A stretch of 64,000 nt of DNA, from assembly GCA_011526585.1 (NCBI GenBank), contig WYBB01000113.1:1-64000 (forward strand). The letters are read 5' to 3'. The first letter of the stretch is position 1. Every line of letters begins with the position of its first letter. The position numbers were made by a program, and so were the translations under genes. The stretch is from Deltaproteobacteria bacterium. GTDB lineage: Bacteria; Myxococcota_A; UBA9042; PHBI01. Under the pieces are notes generated by a model. The model saw nothing but the letters and a program-made list of their open reading frames with translations, had not been told where the DNA came from and did no database searches. Shown one piece after another: positions 43,916 through 52,044 of the stretch.

Positions 43916-43931
43916 TTGCATCATGATGCAA
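43916..43931. promoter_or_regulatory. Perfect palindrome at vapB start, likely operator
   Basis: TTGCATCATGATGCAA is a perfect 16-bp palindrome ending at the A of the vapB start codon. VapB antitoxins of the ribbon-helix-helix type bind such palindromes to repress their own operon. Confidence 0.6.
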
Positions 43932-44164
43932 TGCGCACCACGGTCGACCTTCCCGAGCACCTCATCATCGAAGCGAAGCGCATCGCGGCCGCGCGAAAGA
44001 CCTCGTTGACCCGGATCGTCGAGGACGGTCTGCGGAAGTATCTGGCCGAGGAGCGGTTGAGCGCGCAGTCGCGGCGGTCCCCTCGGGAGTTGCCGATCAT
44101 CGACGCGGGTCGGCCTCGATCTGGGCTGGATCTCGATGACACGAGCGTGCTCTGGGATCTGTGA
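43931..44164 (+). CDS. vapB: VapB-type antitoxin
   Basis: A 77-aa antitoxin. The N-terminal half is a ribbon-helix-helix DNA-binding domain (MRTTVDLPEHLIIEAKRIAA, TSLTRIVEDGLRKYL). The C-terminal tail (PIIDAGRPRSGLDLDDTSVLWDL) should wrap the toxin. In-frame ATGs lie 6 and 7 codons upstream (MMLHHDAM), but homology starts at 43931. Its stop overlaps the toxin start (GTGA). The palindrome over the start codon predicts autoregulation. Confidence 0.85.
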   Translation: MRTTVDLPEHLIIEAKRIAAARKTSLTRIVEDGLRKYLAEERLSAQSRRSPRELPIIDAGRPRSGLDLDDTSVLWDL

Positions 44165-44592
44165 TGATCCTCTGGGACGTCAATCTCCTGATCTACGCCG
44201 CCACGGCACGCAGCCCACACCATGCCCACTGCCGCGAGCTGCTCTCGGACCTTCTCGCAGCTGACGAGCCCTTCGCGCTCTACGATGGGATCCTCGCGGC
44301 GGTGGTCCGGATCACCACCAACGCGAAGGCGTTCTCGCCGCCGGCGTCCGTCGAGAGCGCGTTCGCCTTCTGTGACTACCTCCTGCAGCACCCGCGCACG
44401 GTGGTGATCGCTCCGGGCCCTCGGCACTGGTCGCTGTTCTCGGATCTGGTCGCGAAGGCCGGGGTCTCCGGCTCGGACACGACGGACGCGTTCCTGGCTG
44501 CGCTCGCGATCGAGCACGGTGCCTCCTGGTGGTCTTCCGACTCCGACTTCGGGCGCTTCGAGGCACTGCGCTGGCACAACCCGCTCGCCTGA
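44161..44592 (+). CDS. vapC: VapC-type PIN-domain toxin
   Basis: A 143-aa PIN-domain ribonuclease, the toxin partner of the upstream antitoxin. Acidic active-site residues are visible in ILWDVNLLIYA (Asp6), in SDTTDAFLAALAIEHGA and in WWSSDSDFGRF. The usual second acidic position falls at YDGILAAVVRI, where Asp replaces Glu. The GTG at 44161 overlaps the antitoxin stop; the next codon is ATG, also usable. Intact among pseudogenes, as expected of a selfish or stabilising module. Confidence 0.88.
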   Translation: MMILWDVNLLIYAATARSPHHAHCRELLSDLLAADEPFALYDGILAAVVRITTNAKAFSPPASVESAFAFCDYLLQHPRTVVIAPGPRHWSLFSDLVAKAGVSGSDTTDAFLAALAIEHGASWWSSDSDFGRFEALRWHNPLA

Positions 44593-44693
44593 ACGTCCCC
44601 GTCCTCCCTGCGAATCGCGGCGCGGCATCCGCGCATCACCCGAGAGAGCCTCCGGACTGCAGCCTGACAGGGCGACCCCGAGCCCGTCGCGGG

Positions 44694-44870
44694 TCAGCAC
44701 GGCGCGGGGCAGGCCGGGCCGTCGGCGGGGGCGTCGGAGCAGGTGGGGCCCGCGGGGCCGAGGGTGCAGGTGACGGTGAGGAGGGCGCCGTCGGCGCGGC
44801 GCAGGGTGGTCGTGAGGAGGCCGGCGCGGCAGGTGTCTGCTCGAGCTCGACCTTGTAGCTGCGATGACGC
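44694..44870 (-). pseudogene. Secreted-protein C-terminal remnant
   Basis: The minus frame ending at 44694 reads DTCRAGLLTTTLRRADGALL then CTLGPAGPTC and ends ACPAPC. The Cys-rich, strand-like pattern suits the end of an exported protein. The preceding residues in another frame (SYKVELEQT) join it at a frame change, and no start belongs to it. The family is not recognised. Confidence 0.35.
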
Positions 44871-44917
44871 GCATCCGTCCTCCGCAGTGGGCACTCGAGA
44901 GAGCCGCGCGCCACCGC

Positions 44918-45094
44918 GAAGCGCTGAATCTCGAGCAGGCTCCCGGTCTGCGGTTGCGCAATGCCCAGCGCGTTGGCCCGTTGCCGCTGCCAGCGCCCGA
45001 GCTCGTCGGCAAAGACCCCGAAGACCGCCGTGGCCAGCTCGGCGTCGAAGGCGACGACCCGCGCAAGCTCACCGGGCAGCGTCAGGATCCATGT
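44918..45094 (-). mobile_element. IS91-type transposase fragment
   Basis: The minus frame reads TWILTLPGELARVVAFDAEL, then AVFGVFADELGRWQRQRANALGI, then QTGSLLEIQRF. This follows the part of IS91/IS801-family transposases where V-LSLP-x-LR, AFD-x-L, A-x-G and GAVT-x-IQRFG occur. The next expected block (LNLNVHFH with the HUH site) is absent. It is a relic of a rolling-circle insertion sequence. Confidence 0.6.
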
Positions 45095-45182
45095 CGGCGC
45101 CGCGGACGAGCGCCTGCGCCGTGAAGCTGGTGGCGCCGCAACCTGTCGACATGCCGAGAGATTCGGCGTCCGGGAGACCTTC

Positions 45183-45400
45183 TCAGCGGACATGGATGAT
45201 CCCGCCGTCGCCCTTGTCCTTGTCCGGCTCGGTGCGCGCCCTGACCACCGGACGCGTGCTCGCCTTGTTCGTCGCGGCGGCCGGCCGCCGGCGCTCGAGC
45301 GCGATCGTCAGGTCGGCGGTCGCGACGCCGATGGTGCGTGTGACCGGCTGCTGGCCGGACAGCTCGATCGTCAGCGTCGCGTCCGCCGTCGGGCGCCGTG
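45183..45400 (-). pseudogene. PEGA-like protein C-terminal remnant
   Basis: The minus frame ending at TGA 45185-45183 reads ADATLTIELSGQQPVTRTIG, then VATADLTIALERRRP, then a Lys/Asp-rich end DKDKGDGGIIHVR. This resembles the PEGA-type strand repeats and basic tails found at the ends of myxobacterial kinases and surface proteins. Upstream it meets a Thr-Pro repeat in a different frame, so the gene is broken. Confidence 0.4.
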
Positions 45401-45450
45401 GTCGGCGCTGCCGTGGTCGGCGTCGTGGTCGGCGCTGCCGTGGTCGGCGT
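45397..45450. repeat. Two tandem 27-bp repeats
   Basis: Two identical 27-bp units (45397-45423, 45424-45450), each made of shorter CGTGGTCGGCG modules. On the minus strand one frame encodes a Thr-Pro-Ala linker (TPTTAAPTT), like the lipoprotein linkers elsewhere in the window. Confidence 0.75.
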
Positions 45451-45506
45451 CGGGCTAATAGCCGAGCGCCGATCGGTTCAGTAGGGTGCTCGCCGCCGCG
45501 CGAAGG

Positions 45507-46316
45507 TCATGCCGTTGAGGTCGTGCAGCACGCGCACGTCGCCGAGCCCGTCCTCGCGGGTGACGCGCCCGGCCATGAGCAGCCGCGCTCGGCCCACACG
45601 AGGCGGCCGCCGTCGACGTCGGCCCATTCCCAATCCGGCAGCGCCAGGTCGCGTTCCGACGCGGCGCTGACCAGGCGGTGCTCCTCGTAGGGCACCCCCT
45701 TGCCGGGTCGTCGCGGCCTCGATGTGTAGTGGACCTCCTTGACGAGTGACCACCCACCCTGGAGCGCGCGCTCGAAACGATCGAGGTGGTGGTCGGCGGA
45801 GAGGTTCTCGCTGCCGAGCGCGCGCCAGCCATCGCGGACGAGGCGCGAGCCGTACTTGTCTCCGCGGTACCAGGTCTGGTCGACGAGCGACGGCCCACTG
45901 GTGATCGGCGCCGCGCCGCGCCCGACGTGATGCGGCGCGCCGGCGACGTGGAAGTGGTCGCGATCGAGGAAGAGCCCGCCACCGCCCCAGGTGTCGCCCT
46001 GCGGCCACAGCGCCAGCGCCTTGAGGTAGGGGACGCGCGCGAGCGCGCTGTAGCTGCCGCGCGTCTCCGACTGCCAGCGGCCGTTGAGCGCGAAGTAGAT
46101 CCAGTGCTTGCCGTCGGGCGCGATGTCCGAGCGGTGCGCATAGATGCGCGCCGCCAGCCACTGCCCGAGCTCGAGCGTGTCGTCTTCGCGGTCCCACCCG
46201 AGCACGCACACGCGCCGCGCCGGGCCGACGCGCAGCACCAGCCCGACCTTGGCGTCGCGCGCCAGCAGGACGTGAATGCGGGCCGGGACGCGCTTGCCCG
46301 AGGTCGTGGTCGGCAT
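45507..46316 (-). CDS. Hypothetical protein of a myxobacterial-type family, frameshifted end
   Basis: A 269-aa frame from ATG 46316. It has blocks such as RIHVLLARDAKVGLVLRVGP, WDREDDTLELGQWLAARIY, SDIAPDGKHWIYFALNGRW and WPQGDTWGGGGLF, a pattern I recognise from uncharacterised Myxococcota proteins. No function is known. After RLVWAE the reading changes: the frame in use ends CCTTSTA, but a neighbouring frame continues sensibly as GRARLLMAGRVTREDG... to a stop at 45478. A single-base indel near 45580 probably explains it, either as a real mutation or a sequencing error. Confidence 0.65.
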   Translation of the reverse strand: MPTTTSGKRVPARIHVLLARDAKVGLVLRVGPARRVCVLGWDREDDTLELGQWLAARIYAHRSDIAPDGKHWIYFALNGRWQSETRGSYSALARVPYLKALALWPQGDTWGGGGLFLDRDHFHVAGAPHHVGRGAAPITSGPSLVDQTWYRGDKYGSRLVRDGWRALGSENLSADHHLDRFERALQGGWSLVKEVHYTSRPRRPGKGVPYEEHRLVSAASERDLALPDWEWADVDGGRLVWAERGCSWPGASPARTGSATCACCTTSTA

Positions 46317-46363
46317 GGCGTCAGAGCTTGCCCGAGCGGGGCGGCCACCGCCAGGGGCTGCAA

Positions 46364-48151
46364 CTACAAGGGGCTGCACGCGAAGTCCACGCAGCGCAGA
46401 CCACCCCCGCAGTGGGCGTCGATCTCGCAGTCGCGGCAGTAGTTGTTCCAGCAGCGCTCGGAGCTGTCGCCGCAGCGCGGGCACGCCGCCGGGCTGGAGA
46501 CGCAGAGCGAGCTCGGCGCGTAGTTGTCGCCGTAGCTCGGGTTCTGATTGACCGGATGGAAGCAGCCCGGCTCGCAGCGGCCGAAGAAGCAGACCTCGCC
46601 CTCGGGGCAGTCCGCGAACGTCCTGCAACCACCGCCGGCGAGGTCGGCGCAGACCCCGCCGTAGCCGCACACCATGCCTGCCGGGCAGCCGCTATCCGCC
46701 GTGCAGCGGTCGCTGCAGAAGCCCTGCACGCAGGTGCGTCCCACGCCACAGCCGGCGTCGTCGCTGCAGCTGATGACCTCGCAGCGTCCCGCGATGCAGC
46801 CGGAGCGGAGGCGGGTGTCGTTGCCGTTGTAGGAGTCGCTGCGCGGGCAGTCGCGGTGGCTCCGGCACTCGGGGACGAAGGTCCCCGCCGGCGCGGAGTG
46901 GATGTAGAGACGGCTCAGGTGGCCGGCGACGCCCGAGTCGAGCCCGGTCAGGCGGACCCACGAGCGCTGGCCGAGTGGCAGCACGTCGTCGAGCTGGACC
47001 ACGCCGGCGGGGAAGCTGAAGGAGGACGGTGTGCGCGAGCCGGTGTAGTCGCCGGGCAGGCTGGCGTGGGCCAGAATGTGGATCGGCTCGCCGCCGGCGA
47101 AGCGGGATGGCGCGGTCGCCCCGGCGCTGGTGGTGACCCAGGCCGAGGCCCGCGTCGTGTTCGGCGCGCTCGGGTCGCCGTCGAAGACCTCGATCAACAG
47201 GTAGTTGTCGATCGTCCACGGGCGCGTGCCGTCGGCGCTGCCGGCGAGGCTGACGGTGCGTTCATCCGAGCGGATGAGGCAGAGCGTCATCTGGGTGAGC
47301 ACGGTGTAGGAGTCCGGGCTCAGGTCGGCAAAGGTGCCGTTGCGCTGATTGTAGACGGCGGTGTTCTTGTCGGGCACGCCGGTCGAGATCTGGAGCGAGC
47401 GCACGTCGCTGAGATCGCTGCACAGGTTGTGCTTGGGATCGATCGAGCCGGTCAGCTGGATGCGCGCGCCGGAGGCCGAGCCGAGGACCGGACAGCCGGT
47501 GTCGGTGACGACGCGGGCGTCGAGCGCGAGGAGCCCGGGTCCGGTCGCCGGCAGCGCAGCGTCGAGCTCGAACGAGCCCTGGTAGGGAGCGGGCGGGAGC
47601 GCGACCTCGAGGCGGGTGTTGCTGGCGAAGCGCGGGCTCAGCGCGGCGCCGTCGAGGCGGGTGCTGCCGGCCTGGACGTCGAGCCCGGCGAAGGACAGAG
47701 CGAGCAGCGCGTCGCTGGAGCCCGCCGGGCGATCGATGGCGATGGCCACGCGGATCTGGTCGCCGGGCAGCAGCGGATCGAAGCCGTTGCGGATCGGATC
47801 GCCGGCGTCGGGCAGGGGGGTGGCGTCGATGACGGTCACCCCGGTGGTCGCGCGCTCGTCCTCGCAGGTCGGCTGGGCGACGACCTCGGGCTCGGTCTCG
47901 GGGCTGGTCGTGGTGTCGGGGCTGGTCGTGGTGTCGGGGCTGGTCGTGGTGTCGAGTGCGGTCTCGGAGCTGTCGGCGACGTCGAAGAGCGGATCGGACG
48001 AGACCCCGTCGCCGAAGACGACGCTGTTGGTGCCATCGACCGCCGCCGGGTCACCGCCACCGCTGGTGCCGGGCTCCGAACAGGCGGCCGCGATGCCGAA
48101 GCAGGAGAGCGCGACGGCGCCGAGCAGCGAGCGACGATGGTGAGCGATCAT
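46364..48151 (-). CDS. Lipoprotein with Cys-rich C-terminus
   Basis: A 595-aa lipoprotein (Cys24, IAAAC) with a Ser-Pro-Asp-Thr linker (TTSPDTTTSPDTTTSPE). The middle, about residues 110-400, is beta-rich and may form two sandwich domains. The C-terminal 180 residues contain about 30 Cys in spaced pairs (SDDAGCGVGRTCVQGFCSDR, DCPEGEVCFFGRC), resembling the small disulfide modules typical of myxobacterial secreted proteins. Function unknown; an adhesive or binding role is a guess. Confidence 0.75.
   Translation of the reverse strand: MIAHHRRSLLGAVALSCFGIAAACSEPGTSGGGDPAAVDGTNSVVFGDGVSSDPLFDVADSSETALDTTTSPDTTTSPDTTTSPETEPEVVAQPTCEDERATTGVTVIDATPLPDAGDPIRNGFDPLLPGDQIRVAIAIDRPAGSSDALLALSFAGLDVQAGSTRLDGAALSPRFASNTRLEVALPPAPYQGSFELDAALPATGPGLLALDARVVTDTGCPVLGSASGARIQLTGSIDPKHNLCSDLSDVRSLQISTGVPDKNTAVYNQRNGTFADLSPDSYTVLTQMTLCLIRSDERTVSLAGSADGTRPWTIDNYLLIEVFDGDPSAPNTTRASAWVTTSAGATAPSRFAGGEPIHILAHASLPGDYTGSRTPSSFSFPAGVVQLDDVLPLGQRSWVRLTGLDSGVAGHLSRLYIHSAPAGTFVPECRSHRDCPRSDSYNGNDTRLRSGCIAGRCEVISCSDDAGCGVGRTCVQGFCSDRCTADSGCPAGMVCGYGGVCADLAGGGCRTFADCPEGEVCFFGRCEPGCFHPVNQNPSYGDNYAPSSLCVSSPAACPRCGDSSERCWNNYCRDCEIDAHCGGGLRCVDFACSPL
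47899..47952 (-). repeat. Three 18-bp tandem repeats encoding SPDTTT linker
   Basis: Three identical 18-bp copies on the coding strand of the lipoprotein encode Ser-Pro-Asp-Thr-Thr-Thr. Sequence identity at synonymous positions points to recent duplication. Confidence 0.85.
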
Positions 48152-48253
48152 GGTGAGCCCTGAACGTGGCGGTGGAGCGAGAGCGCTTACGCGCCTTTAA
48201 CCAGCCAGTCAATGGTGGGGCTCGAAGGCTGCGCGCTCCAGCGCGTCGGCGTA

Positions 48254-48316
48254 TCAGAAGCGGACGATGAAGCCGCGCGAAGGATAGTAGTAGGCCGCGT
48301 GGGCGACGACGCACAC
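48254..48316 (-). pseudogene. Possible outer membrane protein 3' remnant
   Basis: The minus frame ending at TGA 48256-48254 reads VCVVAHAAYYYPSRGFIVRF. An aromatic C-terminal strand with a final Phe and a YPxRG turn is typical of TonB-dependent receptors and other beta-barrels. Too short to be sure. The rest of the 321-bp divergent gap holds no further recognisable feature. Confidence 0.25.
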
Positions 48317-48472
48317 CCCGCGCGGAGCGCATGGGGCCGAGCGCACGATCGCCGACGCATCCACCCATCATGCGGCGCTCTCGACCTGCGTTGCTCCCGT
48401 GGCCCGGCGAACGAACGCTCGGGCACGCGCGATGCACCCTGCCACGGCGTTCTGGCCCGCGCGGGGTGCTCC

Positions 48473-49339
48473 ATGTTGCGACGTCTGCTGCCGCTCTTCG
48501 TGTCGACCGGGCTCGTCGCGTGCACCGAGCCCGGAGGCGGCTCCGGCCAGAACGACGGCGACACCTCCGTGCCGCCGGACGGCACGGCCGATACCACCAC
48601 GCTGCCCGACACGTCGCACGACACCACCACCGCGCCCGACACGACGGGCGACGTGCCGGCCGACACCGAGGTCGGTCCACTGCCCGAATGGGGTGACGAC
48701 GACGCCCTCCTGGCGTGGCTCGGCGCCATCGTCCAGACCTGCCCGCCGATGTCGTACTCGACCGCGCCCGGCCTCTGGGAGATGACGCTCATCACCGACT
48801 ACGGCTGCACCGTGCGCCACCCGGGCGAGTGGGTGACCGACCTCCAGCCGGGCTACTTCGAGGCGACCTCCGACGCGCGGCGCCAGGTCGGCTACGCCGT
48901 CGTCGGGACCTACCTCGCGGGCACCGACTGGGACGAGGTCTCGCTCGGCGACCTCGTCGTGAGCGAGCTCCAGAAGGTCTACCCCGACCTCGCCGTGCTG
49001 GCCGCCGACAGCGAGAGCGATCCCTACGGCTTCGGCATGCGCTTCCGCGTGATCGTCATGAAGTTCACCAACGACGGCACGCGCTCGCTCGGGGTCGCCA
49101 AGGTCCTGCACGGCGGGTGCTCCTGGGTCCTGAACAACTGCCCGCTGACCGCCAGCATCACCTGGGCACCGGCCGCCGAGCTGCCGCTGTGGGCCTGCCT
49201 GCTCGGCCAGATCGAGGCCACCCTGCGCTGCCCGAGCGGCGGCGGCTCGACCTGCGACGAGAACGACTGCGACGCAACCTGCAAGGCCCAGGGCGGCACG
49301 GGGGGGACCTGCGTCGGCGACTCGTGCATGTGCCACTGA
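48473..49339 (+). CDS. Lipoprotein, function unknown
   Basis: A 288-aa lipoprotein (MLRRLLPLFVSTGLVAC, Cys17) with a spacer containing TTTLPDTSHDTTTAPDTT. The globular part (about 80-260) reads LLAWLGAIVQTCPPMSYS, HPGEWVTDLQPGYFEATSD, VVGTYLAGTDWDEVSLGDLV and looks like an alpha/beta fold. The C-terminus is Cys-rich (CDENDCDATCK...GTCVGDSCMCH). No family recognised. Divergent from the preceding lipoprotein. Confidence 0.75.
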   Translation: MLRRLLPLFVSTGLVACTEPGGGSGQNDGDTSVPPDGTADTTTLPDTSHDTTTAPDTTGDVPADTEVGPLPEWGDDDALLAWLGAIVQTCPPMSYSTAPGLWEMTLITDYGCTVRHPGEWVTDLQPGYFEATSDARRQVGYAVVGTYLAGTDWDEVSLGDLVVSELQKVYPDLAVLAADSESDPYGFGMRFRVIVMKFTNDGTRSLGVAKVLHGGCSWVLNNCPLTASITWAPAAELPLWACLLGQIEATLRCPSGGGSTCDENDCDATCKAQGGTGGTCVGDSCMCH

Positions 49340-49501
49340 GCCCGGCGCCGACCGGCGACGTCACACCGCTGTGCCCGGATACGCTCGCCGCTGCATGGCG
49401 GAGACGCGTCAGCGACGCGACCCCGCCGATTACCCGACTTGCGCGACGCTGCCGAGGCGAGCATCTTCCGGCTGCACCATCCGACACCCCCGAGCTCGCC
49501 G

Positions 49502-51040
49502 ATGCCCCGTTTCCTCGTCTTCTCCTCGCTGCTCCTGGTCGCTTGCGGCCCCGACGCGACCGGCGGCGGCCCCGTCGGCGGCGGTGACGGCCTCCTCGAT
49601 TCCGCGCCGAGCGACGGCCTCGTCGACACGAGCTCGCCCGACGGGGCCGTTCAGGACGCGATACCGGCGGACACGACGACGACGCCGGAGGCGACGCCGG
49701 CGGAGACGTCCGACGCCCAGGACACGGCGCCGGGCGACACGGCGATCGACACGGCCGACACGCGGCCCGACACGGCCGACACGCTGCCCGACGGCACCGA
49801 GTTCGGCGCGCTCACCGGCACCGTGTGGGCGCCCGGCAACGCCCCCGGCATGGTGCCGGCGGGCCAGCAGATCCCGGTCCACGGCGCGGTCGTCTACCTG
49901 GCGGCCGAGCGCCCGAGCCCGATCCCGCAACAAGCCTACTGTGAGGGGTGCGGTGCCGCCCCGCCGCGCTCGGTCCACACCGACGTGCGCGGCAACTTCG
50001 CGCTCACCGATCGCGTCGTCGGCACGTGGTGGCTCGTCATCCAGAAGGGGCAGTTCCGTCTCGAGACCCAGGTCACGGTCGCGGCCAACCAGACCCTCGC
50101 GCTCTCCGCCGCCCAGACCACGCTGCCCTCGGTCCACGATCCCGAGAGCGGCCGCTGGATCCCGCGCATCGCGATCGCCACGGGCTCCTTCGATCACCTG
50201 GAGGACATCTTCGGCAAGCTCGGCATGGGCGCGGTGGACGCGCTCGGCGGCTACGAGACCGACGGCAACGTCGTCAACGTCGACCTCTGGGAAAACGGGG
50301 GCTGGAGCTACGACGGCATGGTCGGCACGCTCGAGCAGCTCGTGCGCGATCCGCAGAAGCTCGCGCGTTATCACATCATCTTCATCCCCTGCTCGGGTGA
50401 CGACAACATCCTCGCGCTGCGTGATCCGGTCGTGCTCAACAACATCCGCGAGTACGTGCGTCACGGCGGCAACCTCTACGTGACGGACTGGTCGGGCGAG
50501 TGGAGCGACAACGTCTTCCCCGCCGCGGTCCAGCTTGGCCCCCTGGTCGACACGCCGGCGGCCGCCTACGACTTCGCCACGAACAGCTGGAACACGTTCC
50601 TGTTCTCCAGCGCCGATGGCGACGCCTACGACTCCGAGCACGCCGAGGCGGTGGACCGCGGGCTGCATGACTGGCTCGACGGGCAGGTCGGTCCGACCGC
50701 CGAGTCGGAGACGCCGTCGACCTTCGACGCCGACGACTTCTATGTGGAGGGCAACTGGAACACGATCGAAGCGACGCCGAGCTATCAGGTCGCGGTCGGT
50801 CCCAACGGTGCGCCGGTGATGGACCAGGCCAGGGTCTACGTAGAGGGCACGGTCGACGACTTCTTCGCAGGTACGACCGTGAAGCCGCTCACCGTAACGT
50901 TCGAGCCCGCCGGCTGTGGGCGCGTGCTCTTCTCGACCTATCACACGACCGACTTCGTGCACGTCGGCCTCGCGCCGCAGGAGCGCGTGCTCCTCTACCT
51001 CATCATGGAGATCGGCACCTGCCGCTTCACCAAGGGCTGA
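49502..51040 (+). CDS. Lipoprotein with GATase1/ThuA-like domain
   Basis: A 512-aa lipoprotein (Cys15, LLVAC) with an Asp/Thr spacer (residues 20-100). Residues 100-190 form a carboxypeptidase-regulatory-like beta domain (GTVWAPGNAPG, VHTDVRGNFALTD). The following alpha/beta part has RYHIIFIPCSGDDN, VLNNIREYVRHGGNLYVTDW and RVLFSTYHTT, as in class I glutamine amidotransferase-like or ThuA-like folds, with Cys in the nucleophile-elbow position. Such surface proteins are frequent in Myxococcota; the function is unknown. Confidence 0.75.
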   Translation: MPRFLVFSSLLLVACGPDATGGGPVGGGDGLLDSAPSDGLVDTSSPDGAVQDAIPADTTTTPEATPAETSDAQDTAPGDTAIDTADTRPDTADTLPDGTEFGALTGTVWAPGNAPGMVPAGQQIPVHGAVVYLAAERPSPIPQQAYCEGCGAAPPRSVHTDVRGNFALTDRVVGTWWLVIQKGQFRLETQVTVAANQTLALSAAQTTLPSVHDPESGRWIPRIAIATGSFDHLEDIFGKLGMGAVDALGGYETDGNVVNVDLWENGGWSYDGMVGTLEQLVRDPQKLARYHIIFIPCSGDDNILALRDPVVLNNIREYVRHGGNLYVTDWSGEWSDNVFPAAVQLGPLVDTPAAAYDFATNSWNTFLFSSADGDAYDSEHAEAVDRGLHDWLDGQVGPTAESETPSTFDADDFYVEGNWNTIEATPSYQVAVGPNGAPVMDQARVYVEGTVDDFFAGTTVKPLTVTFEPAGCGRVLFSTYHTTDFVHVGLAPQERVLLYLIMEIGTCRFTKG

Positions 51041-51055
51041 AGTCCACCCTCCCGC

Positions 51056-51826
51056 TCAGGGCGCCTCGCGGCGTGACCGACCGCGCGCCCTGAGGTCGAG
51101 CACGAGCGCGGCCACGACGAAGAGCAGGAGCGCGGGCAGCGCCCAGAACATCGGCTCGTGCAGCTCGAGGCCGCGCGGCCGGTAGACTCGGCCGCTCAGC
51201 GCCACGAGCGCGAGGTAGACCACGAAGATCGCCAGGCCCGCTCGCTCCCAGATCGGCGTGCACACGCGCTCGCCGGCGCTCACGCGCGGGCCCGAGCGCG
51301 CGCCTTCCTGATCGGTGCGCGGCGTGGCCTCGAAGACCGGACGCCAGCGCTCGATGTCCCAGAGGATCAAGAAGACCGTGCCGAGCCACATCAGCGTCAC
51401 GACGGTGGCGGTCGGGTAGACCGCGGTGCTCCAGCAGAAGACGAGGATGGCCGTCACGATCGGCAGCATCACCAGCGCGCCGACGAAGGCGAAGCGCTGG
51501 CTCATCAAGAGCAGCGCCACCAGCACCTGCGTCGCTCCGATGAACGGATAGAACGCGCCGGTCGCATGGAAGGCGTGCAGGAACTCGTGGAAGGGACCGA
51601 CGTTGCCCGGATCGGTGAAGGGCTCGCCCAACACCTTCTTGAGCCCCGCGGGCAGGAGCGCGAAGCCGAGGAAGATCCGGAGGATCGCAGCGAAGACGTG
51701 CCACGCGCGCCCCTCGCGCCGGCGCACGACCTGCGCCTCGACCCAGCTCGCAAGGCTCACGCTGCACCGCCTGTCGCGATGGCGCTCGACGGCGATCCGC
51801 CCTCGATCCAACTCGGTCCTCGCCAC
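51056..51826 (-). CDS. DoxX-like integral membrane protein
   Basis: A 256-aa membrane protein with about six hydrophobic segments (ILRIFLGFALLPAGLKKVLG, FIGATQVLVALLL, FAFVGALVMLPIVTAIL, ATVVTLMWLGTVFLIL, GLAIFVVYLALVALSG, MFWALPALLLFVVAALVL). The glycine-rich first segment and the GATQV segment fit DoxX/SURF4-type proteins. The first 40 residues are polar and the true start may be downstream. A decayed copy of this gene lies at 43104-43269. It converges on the preceding lipoprotein gene. Confidence 0.8.
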   Translation of the reverse strand: MARTELDRGRIAVERHRDRRCSVSLASWVEAQVVRRREGRAWHVFAAILRIFLGFALLPAGLKKVLGEPFTDPGNVGPFHEFLHAFHATGAFYPFIGATQVLVALLLMSQRFAFVGALVMLPIVTAILVFCWSTAVYPTATVVTLMWLGTVFLILWDIERWRPVFEATPRTDQEGARSGPRVSAGERVCTPIWERAGLAIFVVYLALVALSGRVYRPRGLELHEPMFWALPALLLFVVAALVLDLRARGRSRREAP

Positions 51827-52044
51827 ATCGTCTCCCTCCCGTGCCCAGGCCGCCCCCGTCGAGGCACGGCTTCACGTCCATACGTCGCTCGGTCGGCGTC
51901 TTCCATCCCTTTCGTACGGCCTCGGAGGCCGGCCCCAAACGCTACTGATCCTCGTGCCTTGTGCGGAATGGCCCGCGTCTGTCATAACGGTCCTGCGCTC
52001 CGAAATACGCCGCCGCCCATGACCCGGGGCAAGAAGAGGCCGTC

